Positions 15,757-24,520 of a stretch of DNA of 64,000 bases are shown piece after piece (position 1 is the stretch's first letter; every line of letters begins with the position of its first letter). Origin of the DNA: a virus. The notes beneath the pieces are model-generated. The model had not been told where the DNA came from, did no database searches, and saw only the letters and a list, made by a program, of their open reading frames with translations. The stretch spans positions 61,802 to 125,801 of the IMG/VR virus record IMGVR_UViG_3300044609_000656; one strand, given 5' to 3'. A program made the position numbers and the translations under genes.

Positions 15757-16656
15757 ATGGCAACGCCTCCAATATCTTCTGGAGTTACGATGAATACTTT
15801 GAAGAGTAGGATTCTTAATCCTGCTTTAACTTCTCATTATTCAGTTATGATATATCCCCCTCAAGGGTCTTCTCAAGGAAATAATGACGGAGAACCAACT
15901 TTAGCAAATTATATAAGATCTGAATTTGGAATTATTTACGATTTGTCATTGATGGAACTGACATGCACAGAAGCAAATCTTCCAGGGTCTAGTCTTGCTA
16001 CAATAGAAACTCTTGACTATATGGGAGTTACTGAAAAACATGCCTATAGAAGATTGTATGATGATACAATAGACTTTACTTTTTTAGTAACTCAGGATAG
16101 TAATTATCAGCAAATTAGATTCTTTGATGCATGGCTTAGATATATTGTTAGAGAGGATAGTTCTAGATTGAATCAAAGTACCTTTTATGCTAGAGCAAGG
16201 TATCCTTCTGAATATAAAGGTACACTTCAAGTGGTTAAATTTGAGAAAAATTTAGGTAGTAGATTTTCTGTAGGAGGTGTACCTCTTTTGATTTACAACT
16301 TTGTTGATGCTTATCCTAAATCAATAAATTCCATTCCAGTATCCTATGATGCGTCTGATCTATTAAAAGTAACAGTATCTTTTACTTACAGTCGTTATTA
16401 TGTGGATAGGCAACTAACAGCAACATCTGCTAATCAAGAACGCAATCAAAACTCTCCAGGTAACCCAGAAGTTCCTTCTGCTGGTGCTCTTGGCACATTA
16501 AATCCCCAAAATAATGTTACTTCAGAGTTAAGATCGCAAGAATTGCAAAGAAATATTAGTAATGACTCTAGAACGCAACCATTTAATTTAAGGGGATTTG
16601 GTTCAAATTGGGGAACTACTAATAATAGAACAACAACTGGGGGCGGAAATGCCTGA
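15757..16656 (+). CDS. gp54: Baseplate tail-tube initiator gp54-like protein
   Basis: 299 residues. The tube-type core is visible: TCTEANLPGSSLATIETLDY, TIDFTFLVTQDSNYQQIRFFDAWLRYI, then YNFVDAYPKSI and VSFTYSRYYVD. These match the cyanophage gp54 class and the gp19 tube fold. The last ~75 residues are Asn/Ser-rich and probably flexible. gp54 sits on gp48 and starts tube polymerisation. The exact T4 number is inferred from fold and context. Confidence 0.65.
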   Translation: MATPPISSGVTMNTLKSRILNPALTSHYSVMIYPPQGSSQGNNDGEPTLANYIRSEFGIIYDLSLMELTCTEANLPGSSLATIETLDYMGVTEKHAYRRLYDDTIDFTFLVTQDSNYQQIRFFDAWLRYIVREDSSRLNQSTFYARARYPSEYKGTLQVVKFEKNLGSRFSVGGVPLLIYNFVDAYPKSINSIPVSYDASDLLKVTVSFTYSRYYVDRQLTATSANQERNQNSPGNPEVPSAGALGTLNPQNNVTSELRSQELQRNISNDSRTQPFNLRGFGSNWGTTNNRTTTGGGNA

Positions 16657-16662
16657 TAAATA
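16656..16662 (+). promoter_or_regulatory. Late-type promoter motif ATAAATA
   Basis: ATAAATA at 16656-16662, overlapping the previous stop codon and 35 bases before the gp26 start at 16691. It fits the T4-type late promoter core. Confidence 0.45.
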
Positions 16663-16690
16663 AACATACTGAAACTTATATCAGAATATC

Positions 16691-17410
16691 ATGCCTTTAC
16701 CTAAGATATCTACACCAACTTATGAACTTGAATTGCCATCAACTGGTAAAACAATTCAATATAGACCTTTTTTGGTAAGAGAGGAAAAACTTCTTGTTCT
16801 TGCTTTAGAAAGTGAAGATACTAAGCAAATTACTACGGCAATCAAAACCGTAATTAAAAACTGTGTTTTAACAAAAAGCATTAAAGTAGAAGAATTGCCT
16901 ACATTTGATATTGAATATTTATTTCTTAATATTAGAGGAAAGTCTGTAGGTGAAGATTTAGAAGTTAATGTGATTTGTCCAGATGATGAAGAAACATTAG
17001 TGCCAGTTAAAATTAATATTGATGATATTAGTGTTAAAAAGAACGAAGAACATAATAAACAAATTAAAGTTGATGATAGTATTATGATGGAAATGAAGTA
17101 TCCATCATTAGACCAATTTATTAAAAATAATTTTGATTTTGCCTCTGGTGGTACAGTTGAACAATCTTTTGACCTTATTGCTACTTGTATTGATCAAATT
17201 TATACCGAAGAGGAATCCTGGGCAACTTCAGATTTAACTAAAAAAGAAGTTGTTGAGTTTTTAGATCAAATGAATTCATCTCAATTTAAACAAATTGAAA
17301 AGTTCTTTGAGACTATGCCAAAATTATCTCATGAAATTGCAGTTAAGAATCCTAAAACTGGAGTTGAAAGTACTGTAGTTCTGGAGGGACTATCAAGTTT
17401 TTTCGCATAG
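16691..17410 (+). CDS. gp26: Baseplate hub assembly protein gp26 (T4_baseplate family)
   Basis: 239 residues matching the T4 gp26 family: STGKTIQYRPFLVREEKLLVLALES, VIKNCVLTKS, EYLFLNIRGKSVGE, a central CPDDEETL segment and the ending LEGLSSFFA. It is an assembly factor for the central baseplate hub. One codon before the stop lies a classical -1 slippery heptamer, T TTT TTC at 17398-17404. Slipping there would extend the protein into the next frame as a 299-residue fusion. Confidence 0.8.
   Translation: MPLPKISTPTYELELPSTGKTIQYRPFLVREEKLLVLALESEDTKQITTAIKTVIKNCVLTKSIKVEELPTFDIEYLFLNIRGKSVGEDLEVNVICPDDEETLVPVKINIDDISVKKNEEHNKQIKVDDSIMMEMKYPSLDQFIKNNFDFASGGTVEQSFDLIATCIDQIYTEEESWATSDLTKKEVVEFLDQMNSSQFKQIEKFFETMPKLSHEIAVKNPKTGVESTVVLEGLSSFFA
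17398..17404 (+). promoter_or_regulatory. Putative -1 programmed frameshift site (T TTT TTC)
   Basis: In the gp26 frame the codons are AGT TTT TTC GCA TAG, so T TTT TTC fits X XXY YYZ exactly. After a -1 shift the frame reads TTT TTT CGC ATA GCC CTC TCT CAC ATG GAC and stays open to 17589. The downstream ATG at 17422 has no purine-rich ribosome binding site nearby, which favours frameshifting. Confidence 0.6.
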
Positions 17411-17421
17411 CCCTCTCTCAC

Positions 17422-17589
17422 ATGGACTTGGAGAATTATTATAAATTAAATTTTGCGTTAATGCAGTATCATAAATATTCATTAACTGAAATTGAAAATC
17501 TAATGCCATGGGAGCGAGATGTTTATGTTGCTCTGTTGAAGGCTCACTTAGAAGAAGAGAAATTAAAGCAACAACAAAATGGCGGATAA
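17422..17589 (+). CDS. gp51: gp51-like hub assembly segment, probably made as a gp26 frameshift extension
   Basis: If started at the ATG at 17422 it is 55 residues: YYKLNFALMQYHKYSLTEIE, then NLMPWERDVYVALLKAHLEEE. 'h.ysl.EiE.mpWErd.Yv.lL' is common in the second half of phage tail or baseplate assembly chaperones. The frame is open upstream to 17368 without a start codon, and FFRIALSH joins smoothly at the slippery site. The ATG lacks a ribosome binding site. Its last 11 bases overlap the next gene. Confidence 0.6.
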   Translation: MDLENYYKLNFALMQYHKYSLTEIENLMPWERDVYVALLKAHLEEEKLKQQQNGG

Positions 17590-19963
17590 ACCCAAGTATG
17601 TAGAAAAGTTTATATCTTATTCTTCTGTTCAGGCAAAGCGTGGACTGTGGAGATCCATTCTTGCAGAAAGAATGGACTTTGCTAAATTTTTGATTGCAAA
17701 CACATATAATGTAAATGCAGATAGAGTTAAAGATATCTTTTTAAGTGCTTGGGACAAATCTACAAAAGATTATCCGTCACCAAAATATGCTAGACCACAA
17801 AATTCAAAAGAATGGGAGTCGTTTAATAGTTATATTTTATACTTGTGGGAATATTATGTAGAAAATCTAGGAACTAAGAAAAAATTACCAAAAGAAAAGG
17901 ATACTGGTGCATTAGTTCCTACTGATAAAACTAATGGTTCACAACAAGAACCCCCAGGTAAAGAAAGATTATATGAAGGTGTTAATGAAGAAGACCTTGT
18001 TGATGAAGATATTGATGAAAGGGTATTAAAATTATTAGGGATCGATAATGTCTTCGACATTGATTATGCAACATACCTCTCTTTATTAAGGGAGAGAATG
18101 GCTGCTGCTAGAATGACGGGTAATAATATACCAACAGAAGAAGCAGAGTTGTTAACAAATGAGTGGAAGCGAGTAAAGGGTAAAGTTGGTAGATTTAGAA
18201 TTAAAAGAAAAACTGTTAATACTGGAGGATTTGGTGGAGGTCCTTTAGCAATTAGAACAGGTTCATTTTTTGTTGCTCAAAAAGTAGCATTTCCAGAAAA
18301 AGAAGAAGGTGATAAAAAATTAGTTGGTCTTGCAGCAATTGCTGATGATATTGCTGCGATTAGAAAAACTGTTGAGTCTATTGCAGATTTAATGTCTCAA
18401 CAAATTTCTATGATTAGAAAGGAGTTAGAGAAAGATAGGAGACTAAAGGAAGGGAAGAAGAGACAAGATAAGGAAAATCTGTTAGAAAAAGGTGGAAAAG
18501 CAGCTTTAGCACTTGCTAAAAAAATGTTATCACCAGTGCAGAGTCTTTTAGATAAAATTATTCAATTTTTAACCACGGTTCTTGTTGGACATTTGGTATT
18601 AAAATTGTTTAGGTGGTTTGCAAATCCAGAAAACAAAAATAAAGTAGATACAATTCTTCGATTTATAAAAGATTGGTGGCCTGCTTTACTTGCTGGATTT
18701 TTACTATTTGGAACTTCTGCTGGTAAATTAATTAGAACAGTCATTGGTACTTTAACCAAATTAACATTTACAATGGCAAGGAAGGGAATTCCTATGCTGT
18801 TGAACTTTTTAAAGAAAAATCCATATGTTGCTGGTGCTTTAGCAGTCACTGGATTGGCAATTGCCGCAAATGAGGTTACTGGGCAACGTCAAGCAGCATC
18901 TGTTCAAGCAGATAATAAAGCAAGAGCACAAAGAGGAGAAGGTTTAGGAGTTCAGGGAACTGATACTATGGGTGATAAAACCCCTAGTGTGGGTAATTTG
19001 GGACCAACAACTCAATTTGGGTCTCTTCAAGGCGCAAGTGGTGGTGGTAGAATTTTATCTCGTAGAGTAAAAGAAGAACCGATAAAAGCAGATGCATTTG
19101 CTGGGGGAGCACAAGTAACTGAAGATTCTGGACAAAGGATAACGGGAGCAGGAAAAGATACACAATTGATTGCAGCAAGACCTGGAGAAATTGTTATTTC
19201 AAAAGAGGCAGTTAATAAGTATGGAGCAAACTTTTTCTTAAGATTAAACAAATCTGGCGGAGGAACCAACGTTCCTAAAATGGTTAATAATATTCAACTT
19301 GCATCTGGTGGTGGTCTTATTGGCAATGCTTTGGACTTTTTGGGAAATCTTGGACTGCCTGGAACTGGTAGAGTAATGGCACCAAGATACGCTGATATGG
19401 GATATCGGAATAAATTTCTTGGATTAAATCTTAATCGAGTTAGACTTCCACAAATTCCTGGAAAGCAATTCTCACCACAACAGGTTCAGAGATATAATCA
19501 ATCTCCTTCGGCAGCAGGTATGATACGAGATTGGAGTCCTTATGACCCAGTTCAGGTAAGTTTTCCAAAACCAAGACCAATACAATCTGGTTCATTTGTT
19601 GGTGGGGCGTTTAAAAATTTTGGAAAAAATGTTCAGACTATAAAAGGTGCCGCAAGACGCCAAGAAATAATGATGAGACAAATGGGATATGAACCAGATG
19701 GATATGTAAATCTCCGTGGACAACCAGTTATTGGACCACAATCTAGAGTTCTACCAAATAAAAACATTGAAGTTGCATCAAATATTTCACCACCAACAAG
19801 AAGAATTGAAATTACTTCTACAACAATTAATAAAGCTAAAAAACAAATTAAAGCACAACATGGGGTTGGTTCTCGTGACCTTGATACATCTTTCCCTGGA
19901 ACTTACAATAGTACAACTCGTACTAAAAATATAATGACTTATGGTATAAGAGGGATAGCATAA
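17579..19963 (+). CDS. Tape-measure-like tail protein
   Basis: 794 residues. The N-terminal ~170 are helical and charged; a coiled-coil stretch (IRKTVESIADLMSQQISMIRKELEK) follows near residues 260-290. Hydrophobic segments lie at about 325-430, including LVGHLVLKLFRWFA and ALLAGFLLFGTSAGK. A C-terminal ARPGEIVISKEAVNKYG motif (near 540) is typical of tape-measure proteins. Such proteins fill the tail tube, set its length and may enter the host membrane. It could be the gp29 equivalent, but the number is not certain. Confidence 0.6.
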   Translation: MADKPKYVEKFISYSSVQAKRGLWRSILAERMDFAKFLIANTYNVNADRVKDIFLSAWDKSTKDYPSPKYARPQNSKEWESFNSYILYLWEYYVENLGTKKKLPKEKDTGALVPTDKTNGSQQEPPGKERLYEGVNEEDLVDEDIDERVLKLLGIDNVFDIDYATYLSLLRERMAAARMTGNNIPTEEAELLTNEWKRVKGKVGRFRIKRKTVNTGGFGGGPLAIRTGSFFVAQKVAFPEKEEGDKKLVGLAAIADDIAAIRKTVESIADLMSQQISMIRKELEKDRRLKEGKKRQDKENLLEKGGKAALALAKKMLSPVQSLLDKIIQFLTTVLVGHLVLKLFRWFANPENKNKVDTILRFIKDWWPALLAGFLLFGTSAGKLIRTVIGTLTKLTFTMARKGIPMLLNFLKKNPYVAGALAVTGLAIAANEVTGQRQAASVQADNKARAQRGEGLGVQGTDTMGDKTPSVGNLGPTTQFGSLQGASGGGRILSRRVKEEPIKADAFAGGAQVTEDSGQRITGAGKDTQLIAARPGEIVISKEAVNKYGANFFLRLNKSGGGTNVPKMVNNIQLASGGGLIGNALDFLGNLGLPGTGRVMAPRYADMGYRNKFLGLNLNRVRLPQIPGKQFSPQQVQRYNQSPSAAGMIRDWSPYDPVQVSFPKPRPIQSGSFVGGAFKNFGKNVQTIKGAARRQEIMMRQMGYEPDGYVNLRGQPVIGPQSRVLPNKNIEVASNISPPTRRIEITSTTINKAKKQIKAQHGVGSRDLDTSFPGTYNSTTRTKNIMTYGIRGIA

Positions 19964-19964
19964 G

Positions 19965-22900
19965 ATGGCATTTATTGACGCTAAAAAATTATTAAATGCA
20001 TCAGATGAAGGTGGAAGGGTTGCAAAGGTTTCTCAACCAAAAATGTTTTTGGTCCCTGTTAAGAATACAGAATATAAGCAAACTGTAGATTTATCGCAAC
20101 AAATTAATAATGAAGATTTGTCCGATCCTGAAAGGCAAGTTGTTGAAGATATTAAAGTTATACGTGAAAAAGTAGTTAAGATAGAAGATATACTTAAGAA
20201 AACAATTAAAATTAACGTTAAAAAAGTACAACTTCGTGCAAAACAAGATGAAAATAAAAAGAGAAAAGAACAAGAAGATAAGTTAGAACAAAAAAAAGAA
20301 AAGAAAAGGGGACCAGGACTACCAAATATTCCTATCCCAGGAATGAGTATTATTGATAGAATAAAGCAGTTTTTGGGAACTATCTTTACAGGATTTTTAG
20401 TCTTAAGAATATTCAGATTACTGCCAAAGTTGGTTGAGTTTTTGGATTATATAAAACCAGTAACTGCATTTATAGAAGATTTTGTTAAAGGAATGTTTGA
20501 TAAGTTTGTTACGACAATAGATCTTGGATATAAACTTGTAGATGGGGCTCAATCTAAAATTAAAGAATTATTTGGTGATGATGGTGAGAAAAAGTTTACT
20601 GAGTTTACAAGTACTTTTACTAAGTTTATGAATCTCGCAATTATTGCGGGAATGGCATCTATGGGTGGCGAAGACCCACTTAAAGATAAAAGATTTAAGG
20701 GACCAGAAAGACGAGGTTTTGATAGGTCTGGTAGAAGGGTTAATGCAAGAACACAAGAGAGATATAGAAGAAGGTTTGGTGATAATCAATATGGAGATAG
20801 ATTTGGTAATAGGAATTTAAGAAAACTTAGGGGTCAAACACCCAGACCTACTCAAGGACTAGACCAAAGATTAGTTCAGCGTGGAGCGACTAAAATTGCT
20901 GGTAAAAATGTTGGAAGAATTGCTGGAAGAATTCCAATTGTAGGACCACTAATTGATTTTGGTATTAGGTCTTTAGTTTTTAAAGAACCTCTAGGTAAAG
21001 CTGCAGCAGGTGCAGTAGGTGCTGGTGTTGGACAGGCTCTTGGTGCTTGGTTGGGTGGAACTGTTGGAACTGTTGCTGGATCTGTGGTTCCAGTAGTTGG
21101 TAATTTAATTGGAGGAGCTGCTGGTGCTACAATTGGTGGAATTATTGGTGGATTGATTGGCGACCAAATTGGAGCTAGTCTTTATAATGTAATTACAAAA
21201 TCGTCTCCAGATAAGATTGAAGGCAGAGCAAGAGGTGGTAGAGTAGGAGATAAAAGTAGACGTGATCCAGGATTAAAATATGGAAAAAAGAAAAAAAGTA
21301 AAGCAGTACCAATTACAAAATTAAAAGTTGATAAAACTACACCAGGATTAACAACTGGTCAGAAAAAAATAAAAGATTTATATGCTACAACAGATTTTAA
21401 TAAACAACCAGTTCGTAATTTAGTATCTGCTGCTGAAAAATTAAAACAACCCAAGACATCAGTTTTTTCTAAGATTATGTCAATGGGTATTGATTTAATG
21501 TTGGGACATAGACCATCTAAAACAAGTCAAAGAAATGTTGCAAAAGCATTTGCGAGTTTGTTTGCTTCTGTACAAGATTCATCTTCCAATTCTATATCTA
21601 ATGAAATTGCAAGAGCAATTCAAGCATTATCATCTGGTGGTGAAGTTTTAAGTGATAATAGAGATATAAAACGAAAGAATGAATCTATACTTGGATTGAT
21701 GAAGGGTATTGAAAATGCTCTTTCTAGAGATTTAAGTGTATTAAATGCTATTTTAAATATTAAAACCACTCCTCGTACAGATCCAACTCAACCTGGAGGA
21801 GGTGCCCCTGGAGCAAGACTTCGTGGTGGGTCTAATGCCCAAATAGAAGCGGACTTGTTAGATTATTTTGCAGCAATTTATGGAAAAAATGCAGCAATTG
21901 GTATTGTTGCAAATATAAGACGAGAGAGTGGGTATAGAACTGCAACCCCTGATAATCCTAGTTATGAAGGAATGGTTCAATGGGATAGGAATCATAGATG
22001 GCCTAAATTTGTAAAATGGGCGCAAGATAGAGGATTAGACCCCTATAATAGAAATGTTCAGGCACAATATATTGCAATAGATATTAACAATCATGGAATC
22101 GCTGGAGAATTAAAGTCTGCCTCAAGTCCAGAAGAAGCGGCAAGTATTTTTTATAATAAATTTGAAAGAGGTGCTCATAGCAAACCAGTTAAAGGTAATG
22201 CTTATGATCCAAATAATGCACACGAGAATCTAAATAAACAATTTATTGCTGATATAACAGGAAGAAATCCTGATATTGGACGCAGATCTGGTCAGGTTGT
22301 TGTTTATCCTACAGCTAGTTCATCTGGATATAAACCACCAACACCTGGACTTTTTAATGCTGTTGAATATATTACTGGTGATTCTACTCAAGGGTCAAAT
22401 TATGACCCAGGTGGTCACGGGGGACTTAAATATCATGAACATATTGCATTTAGAACAGAAGCGGATAAAGAGAGAGCAAAATCAGCATTAAGAGCAGCTG
22501 GATTTGAGATTGGTAGTGAATATAGACCTGGAGACCGTGGTTATCATGGTTCAAATCTTGCAATTGATGTTCCTCTTTATAAACCTAGTGGTGGTGGAGT
22601 TCAAAAAGGATATTCAGATAATTCTTCAGGGGAAAAACAATTTAGTGCGGAAGTCAGAAGAGTTCTGGGAATAGGAACTTCATCTCAACCACCAAGATCT
22701 CAACCAGCACAGTTGGGAAGAGTGATACGTTCTAGCAATGTTGGGGGTACAACTTACACTGAAAGGGAAGGTGGAAAATATTTTAAAAATGGAAAACCTG
22801 TTGATAAAGCATATTATGATGCCGTTAAAAAAAATCACCCATCTGCTTTTGGAACACAAGCGTCAATATCAACAAATAGACCAAATTCTGGTAATATTGC

Positions 22901-22970
22901 GGCATTAAACCAACGTGCTTCATATGATACTGATGGGACAACTCATATTTTTATTGTAGAAGTTGGTTAA
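19965..22970 (+). CDS. Tail-associated lysozyme with tape-measure-like N-terminus
   Basis: 1001 residues. An N-terminal coiled coil (KVQLRAKQDENKKRKEQEDK) is followed by hydrophobic and glycine-rich segments near 345-410 (GAAGATIGGIIGGLIGDQIGA). At about 622-770 lies a phage tail lysozyme domain with catalytic-type Glu654 in IRRESGY and MVQWDRNHRW. Residues about 810-890 form a second domain with YHEHIAF and GYHGSNLAIDVP, whose His...Asp pattern recalls M15-type peptidases. It probably cuts peptidoglycan during infection. The gene starts two bases after the previous stop. Confidence 0.75.
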   Translation: MAFIDAKKLLNASDEGGRVAKVSQPKMFLVPVKNTEYKQTVDLSQQINNEDLSDPERQVVEDIKVIREKVVKIEDILKKTIKINVKKVQLRAKQDENKKRKEQEDKLEQKKEKKRGPGLPNIPIPGMSIIDRIKQFLGTIFTGFLVLRIFRLLPKLVEFLDYIKPVTAFIEDFVKGMFDKFVTTIDLGYKLVDGAQSKIKELFGDDGEKKFTEFTSTFTKFMNLAIIAGMASMGGEDPLKDKRFKGPERRGFDRSGRRVNARTQERYRRRFGDNQYGDRFGNRNLRKLRGQTPRPTQGLDQRLVQRGATKIAGKNVGRIAGRIPIVGPLIDFGIRSLVFKEPLGKAAAGAVGAGVGQALGAWLGGTVGTVAGSVVPVVGNLIGGAAGATIGGIIGGLIGDQIGASLYNVITKSSPDKIEGRARGGRVGDKSRRDPGLKYGKKKKSKAVPITKLKVDKTTPGLTTGQKKIKDLYATTDFNKQPVRNLVSAAEKLKQPKTSVFSKIMSMGIDLMLGHRPSKTSQRNVAKAFASLFASVQDSSSNSISNEIARAIQALSSGGEVLSDNRDIKRKNESILGLMKGIENALSRDLSVLNAILNIKTTPRTDPTQPGGGAPGARLRGGSNAQIEADLLDYFAAIYGKNAAIGIVANIRRESGYRTATPDNPSYEGMVQWDRNHRWPKFVKWAQDRGLDPYNRNVQAQYIAIDINNHGIAGELKSASSPEEAASIFYNKFERGAHSKPVKGNAYDPNNAHENLNKQFIADITGRNPDIGRRSGQVVVYPTASSSGYKPPTPGLFNAVEYITGDSTQGSNYDPGGHGGLKYHEHIAFRTEADKERAKSALRAAGFEIGSEYRPGDRGYHGSNLAIDVPLYKPSGGGVQKGYSDNSSGEKQFSAEVRRVLGIGTSSQPPRSQPAQLGRVIRSSNVGGTTYTEREGGKYFKNGKPVDKAYYDAVKKNHPSAFGTQASISTNRPNSGNIAALNQRASYDTDGTTHIFIVEVG

Positions 22971-22992
22971 ATAGTAAATATAACTTTCAAAA

Positions 22993-24294
22993 ATGGCTGG
23001 TAATACTCCAAATACAAAAGCAGAATCAGGTAATATATCAAAATGTCTCATTCATTCTAATAGAGGCAGTGGGACTGCTGATATATCTGGCGGTATTGTG
23101 GATTTTTCATATTTTGAAAGTATATTGGATAATTCTGTTAGATTTTCTTTGATAGTTTTGGATTCTGGACATAATGAAGGAAAATCTGATGATATTGCAA
23201 TTTTATATAAACTTAAATTATCTGGATTTGAAAGGGTTGAAGTAACTTTTAATGATAATGATAACAACACATTAAAATTTACTGGAAATAACGCACTTTA
23301 CATTAGCAAAATTTCAAATATATTATCATCATCTGAGCAGATGATTTATACAATTGATCTTTGCTCAAAAGAAATTTTAGCAAATGATTTTTTAAAGTCA
23401 GAAGTATATCAGAGATTTGATGGTGAAATCTCACAATCAGTTAGTATTATTTTAAAAGAAATTTTAAAAACTAAAAAAAATATTATAAGTGACCCTACAG
23501 AAAACAAATATAATTTTTATGGGTCTGGTAAAAAACCATTTGATTTGATAGCGGAAGTTGGAACAATGGGAGTTCCTCAAGGAGCGAAGTCTTCTGCTGG
23601 ATATCTAATCTTTGAAACTTATGATGGATTTAATTTTAGAGCGATTGATAAATTATTTGCTGGAAGTCCTAAGAAAAAATTCATCTACAACGATTCAACA
23701 TTATTACCACAAGGATATGATTCTAAAATTATTAACTATAAATCGTTAAAAACAATAGATGTTCAAAAGAATTTGGATTCTGGAGCATATGGTGGCAGAC
23801 TAGAAACTTTTAATCCATATACACAATCCTTTAGTCCAAAAGCAAAAGAAGTTGGTAATGAGGATCAAAAACCAAGAGGTGGGCAAGAATTCCCCAAAAT
23901 TTCTTCAGACTTTAGTGTTTATGGTGAATATACTAGAAGGTATAGCCATAGAATGGATGTAGGACAAACGCCATCTGGAAATAAAGGAAGGCAACTTGAA
24001 AAAAGAAAGGAAGAAAATTTGGAGTCAGCAAGAACAATAGTTCAATCTGGAATGACTTATAATAAACTGTTTACTTTGTCTGTTGAGATAAGTATCCCAG
24101 GAGATTTTAGTTTAAGGGCAGGTCAAATTGTACATTGTGATTTTCCAGAGCAATCTGGAAAGAAAGAAATGATAGCAAATAAAGAATTAAGTGGCATATA
24201 TATCATATCAGATATATGTCATTACTTGACACCTAAGGCATGTTTAACTAAAATGACATTAGTTAGAGATTCTTACGGTAGAAAACCAAGATAG
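22993..24294 (+). CDS. Central baseplate hub protein (gp27-like)
   Basis: 433 residues. Features of the gp27/gpD hub family are visible: IVDFSYFESILDNSVRFSLIV near the N-terminus, FDLIAEVGTMGVPQG, AGYLIFETYDGFNFR, and the C-terminal SIPGDFSLRAGQIVHCDFP with SGIYIISDICHYLTP. The hub is a trimer carrying the gp5 spike. Gene order (tail lysozyme, hub, gp5-like spike) supports the call, which is by pattern and not by alignment. Confidence 0.7.
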   Translation: MAGNTPNTKAESGNISKCLIHSNRGSGTADISGGIVDFSYFESILDNSVRFSLIVLDSGHNEGKSDDIAILYKLKLSGFERVEVTFNDNDNNTLKFTGNNALYISKISNILSSSEQMIYTIDLCSKEILANDFLKSEVYQRFDGEISQSVSIILKEILKTKKNIISDPTENKYNFYGSGKKPFDLIAEVGTMGVPQGAKSSAGYLIFETYDGFNFRAIDKLFAGSPKKKFIYNDSTLLPQGYDSKIINYKSLKTIDVQKNLDSGAYGGRLETFNPYTQSFSPKAKEVGNEDQKPRGGQEFPKISSDFSVYGEYTRRYSHRMDVGQTPSGNKGRQLEKRKEENLESARTIVQSGMTYNKLFTLSVEISIPGDFSLRAGQIVHCDFPEQSGKKEMIANKELSGIYIISDICHYLTPKACLTKMTLVRDSYGRKPR

Positions 24295-24303
24295 GTTAAT
24301 TAA

Positions 24304-24516
24304 ATGGATAACATTCAACAACATATTGACAATGATAAAATGATTCTTGATGATCCTACTATTTCTCCACAAAGGCGTCGCCATACTGAGGAAGAATTGA
24401 GGGATCTAGAGGCATATCAACAACGTCACCCAGAAGATGACCATGATCCTACATCATTGGAATTATATTGTGACTCTCATCCACATGCATTAGAATGTAA
24501 AGTATATGATGATTGA
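24304..24516 (+). CDS. CP12-like mini-protein inside the baseplate operon
   Basis: 70 residues. The last 20 residues hold Cys56 and Cys65 with eight residues between, in LELYCDSHPHALEC-KVYDD. This matches the C-terminal redox loop of CP12, the small protein that binds GAPDH and PRK and shuts down the Calvin cycle. The N-terminal Cys pair of full CP12 is missing; that half is charged and helical. Known cyanophage cp12 normally lies near talC or psb genes. It could be a true CP12 variant or a structural chance match. Confidence 0.5.
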   Translation: MDNIQQHIDNDKMILDDPTISPQRRRHTEEELRDLEAYQQRHPEDDHDPTSLELYCDSHPHALECKVYDD

Positions 24517-24520
24517 ATAG

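Noticed and set aside
17466-17473. ATAAATA-like motif within the gp51-like frame as a late promoter
   Set aside because: It lies within coding sequence over 100 bases before the next gene start, unlike the 29-36 base spacing of the others.
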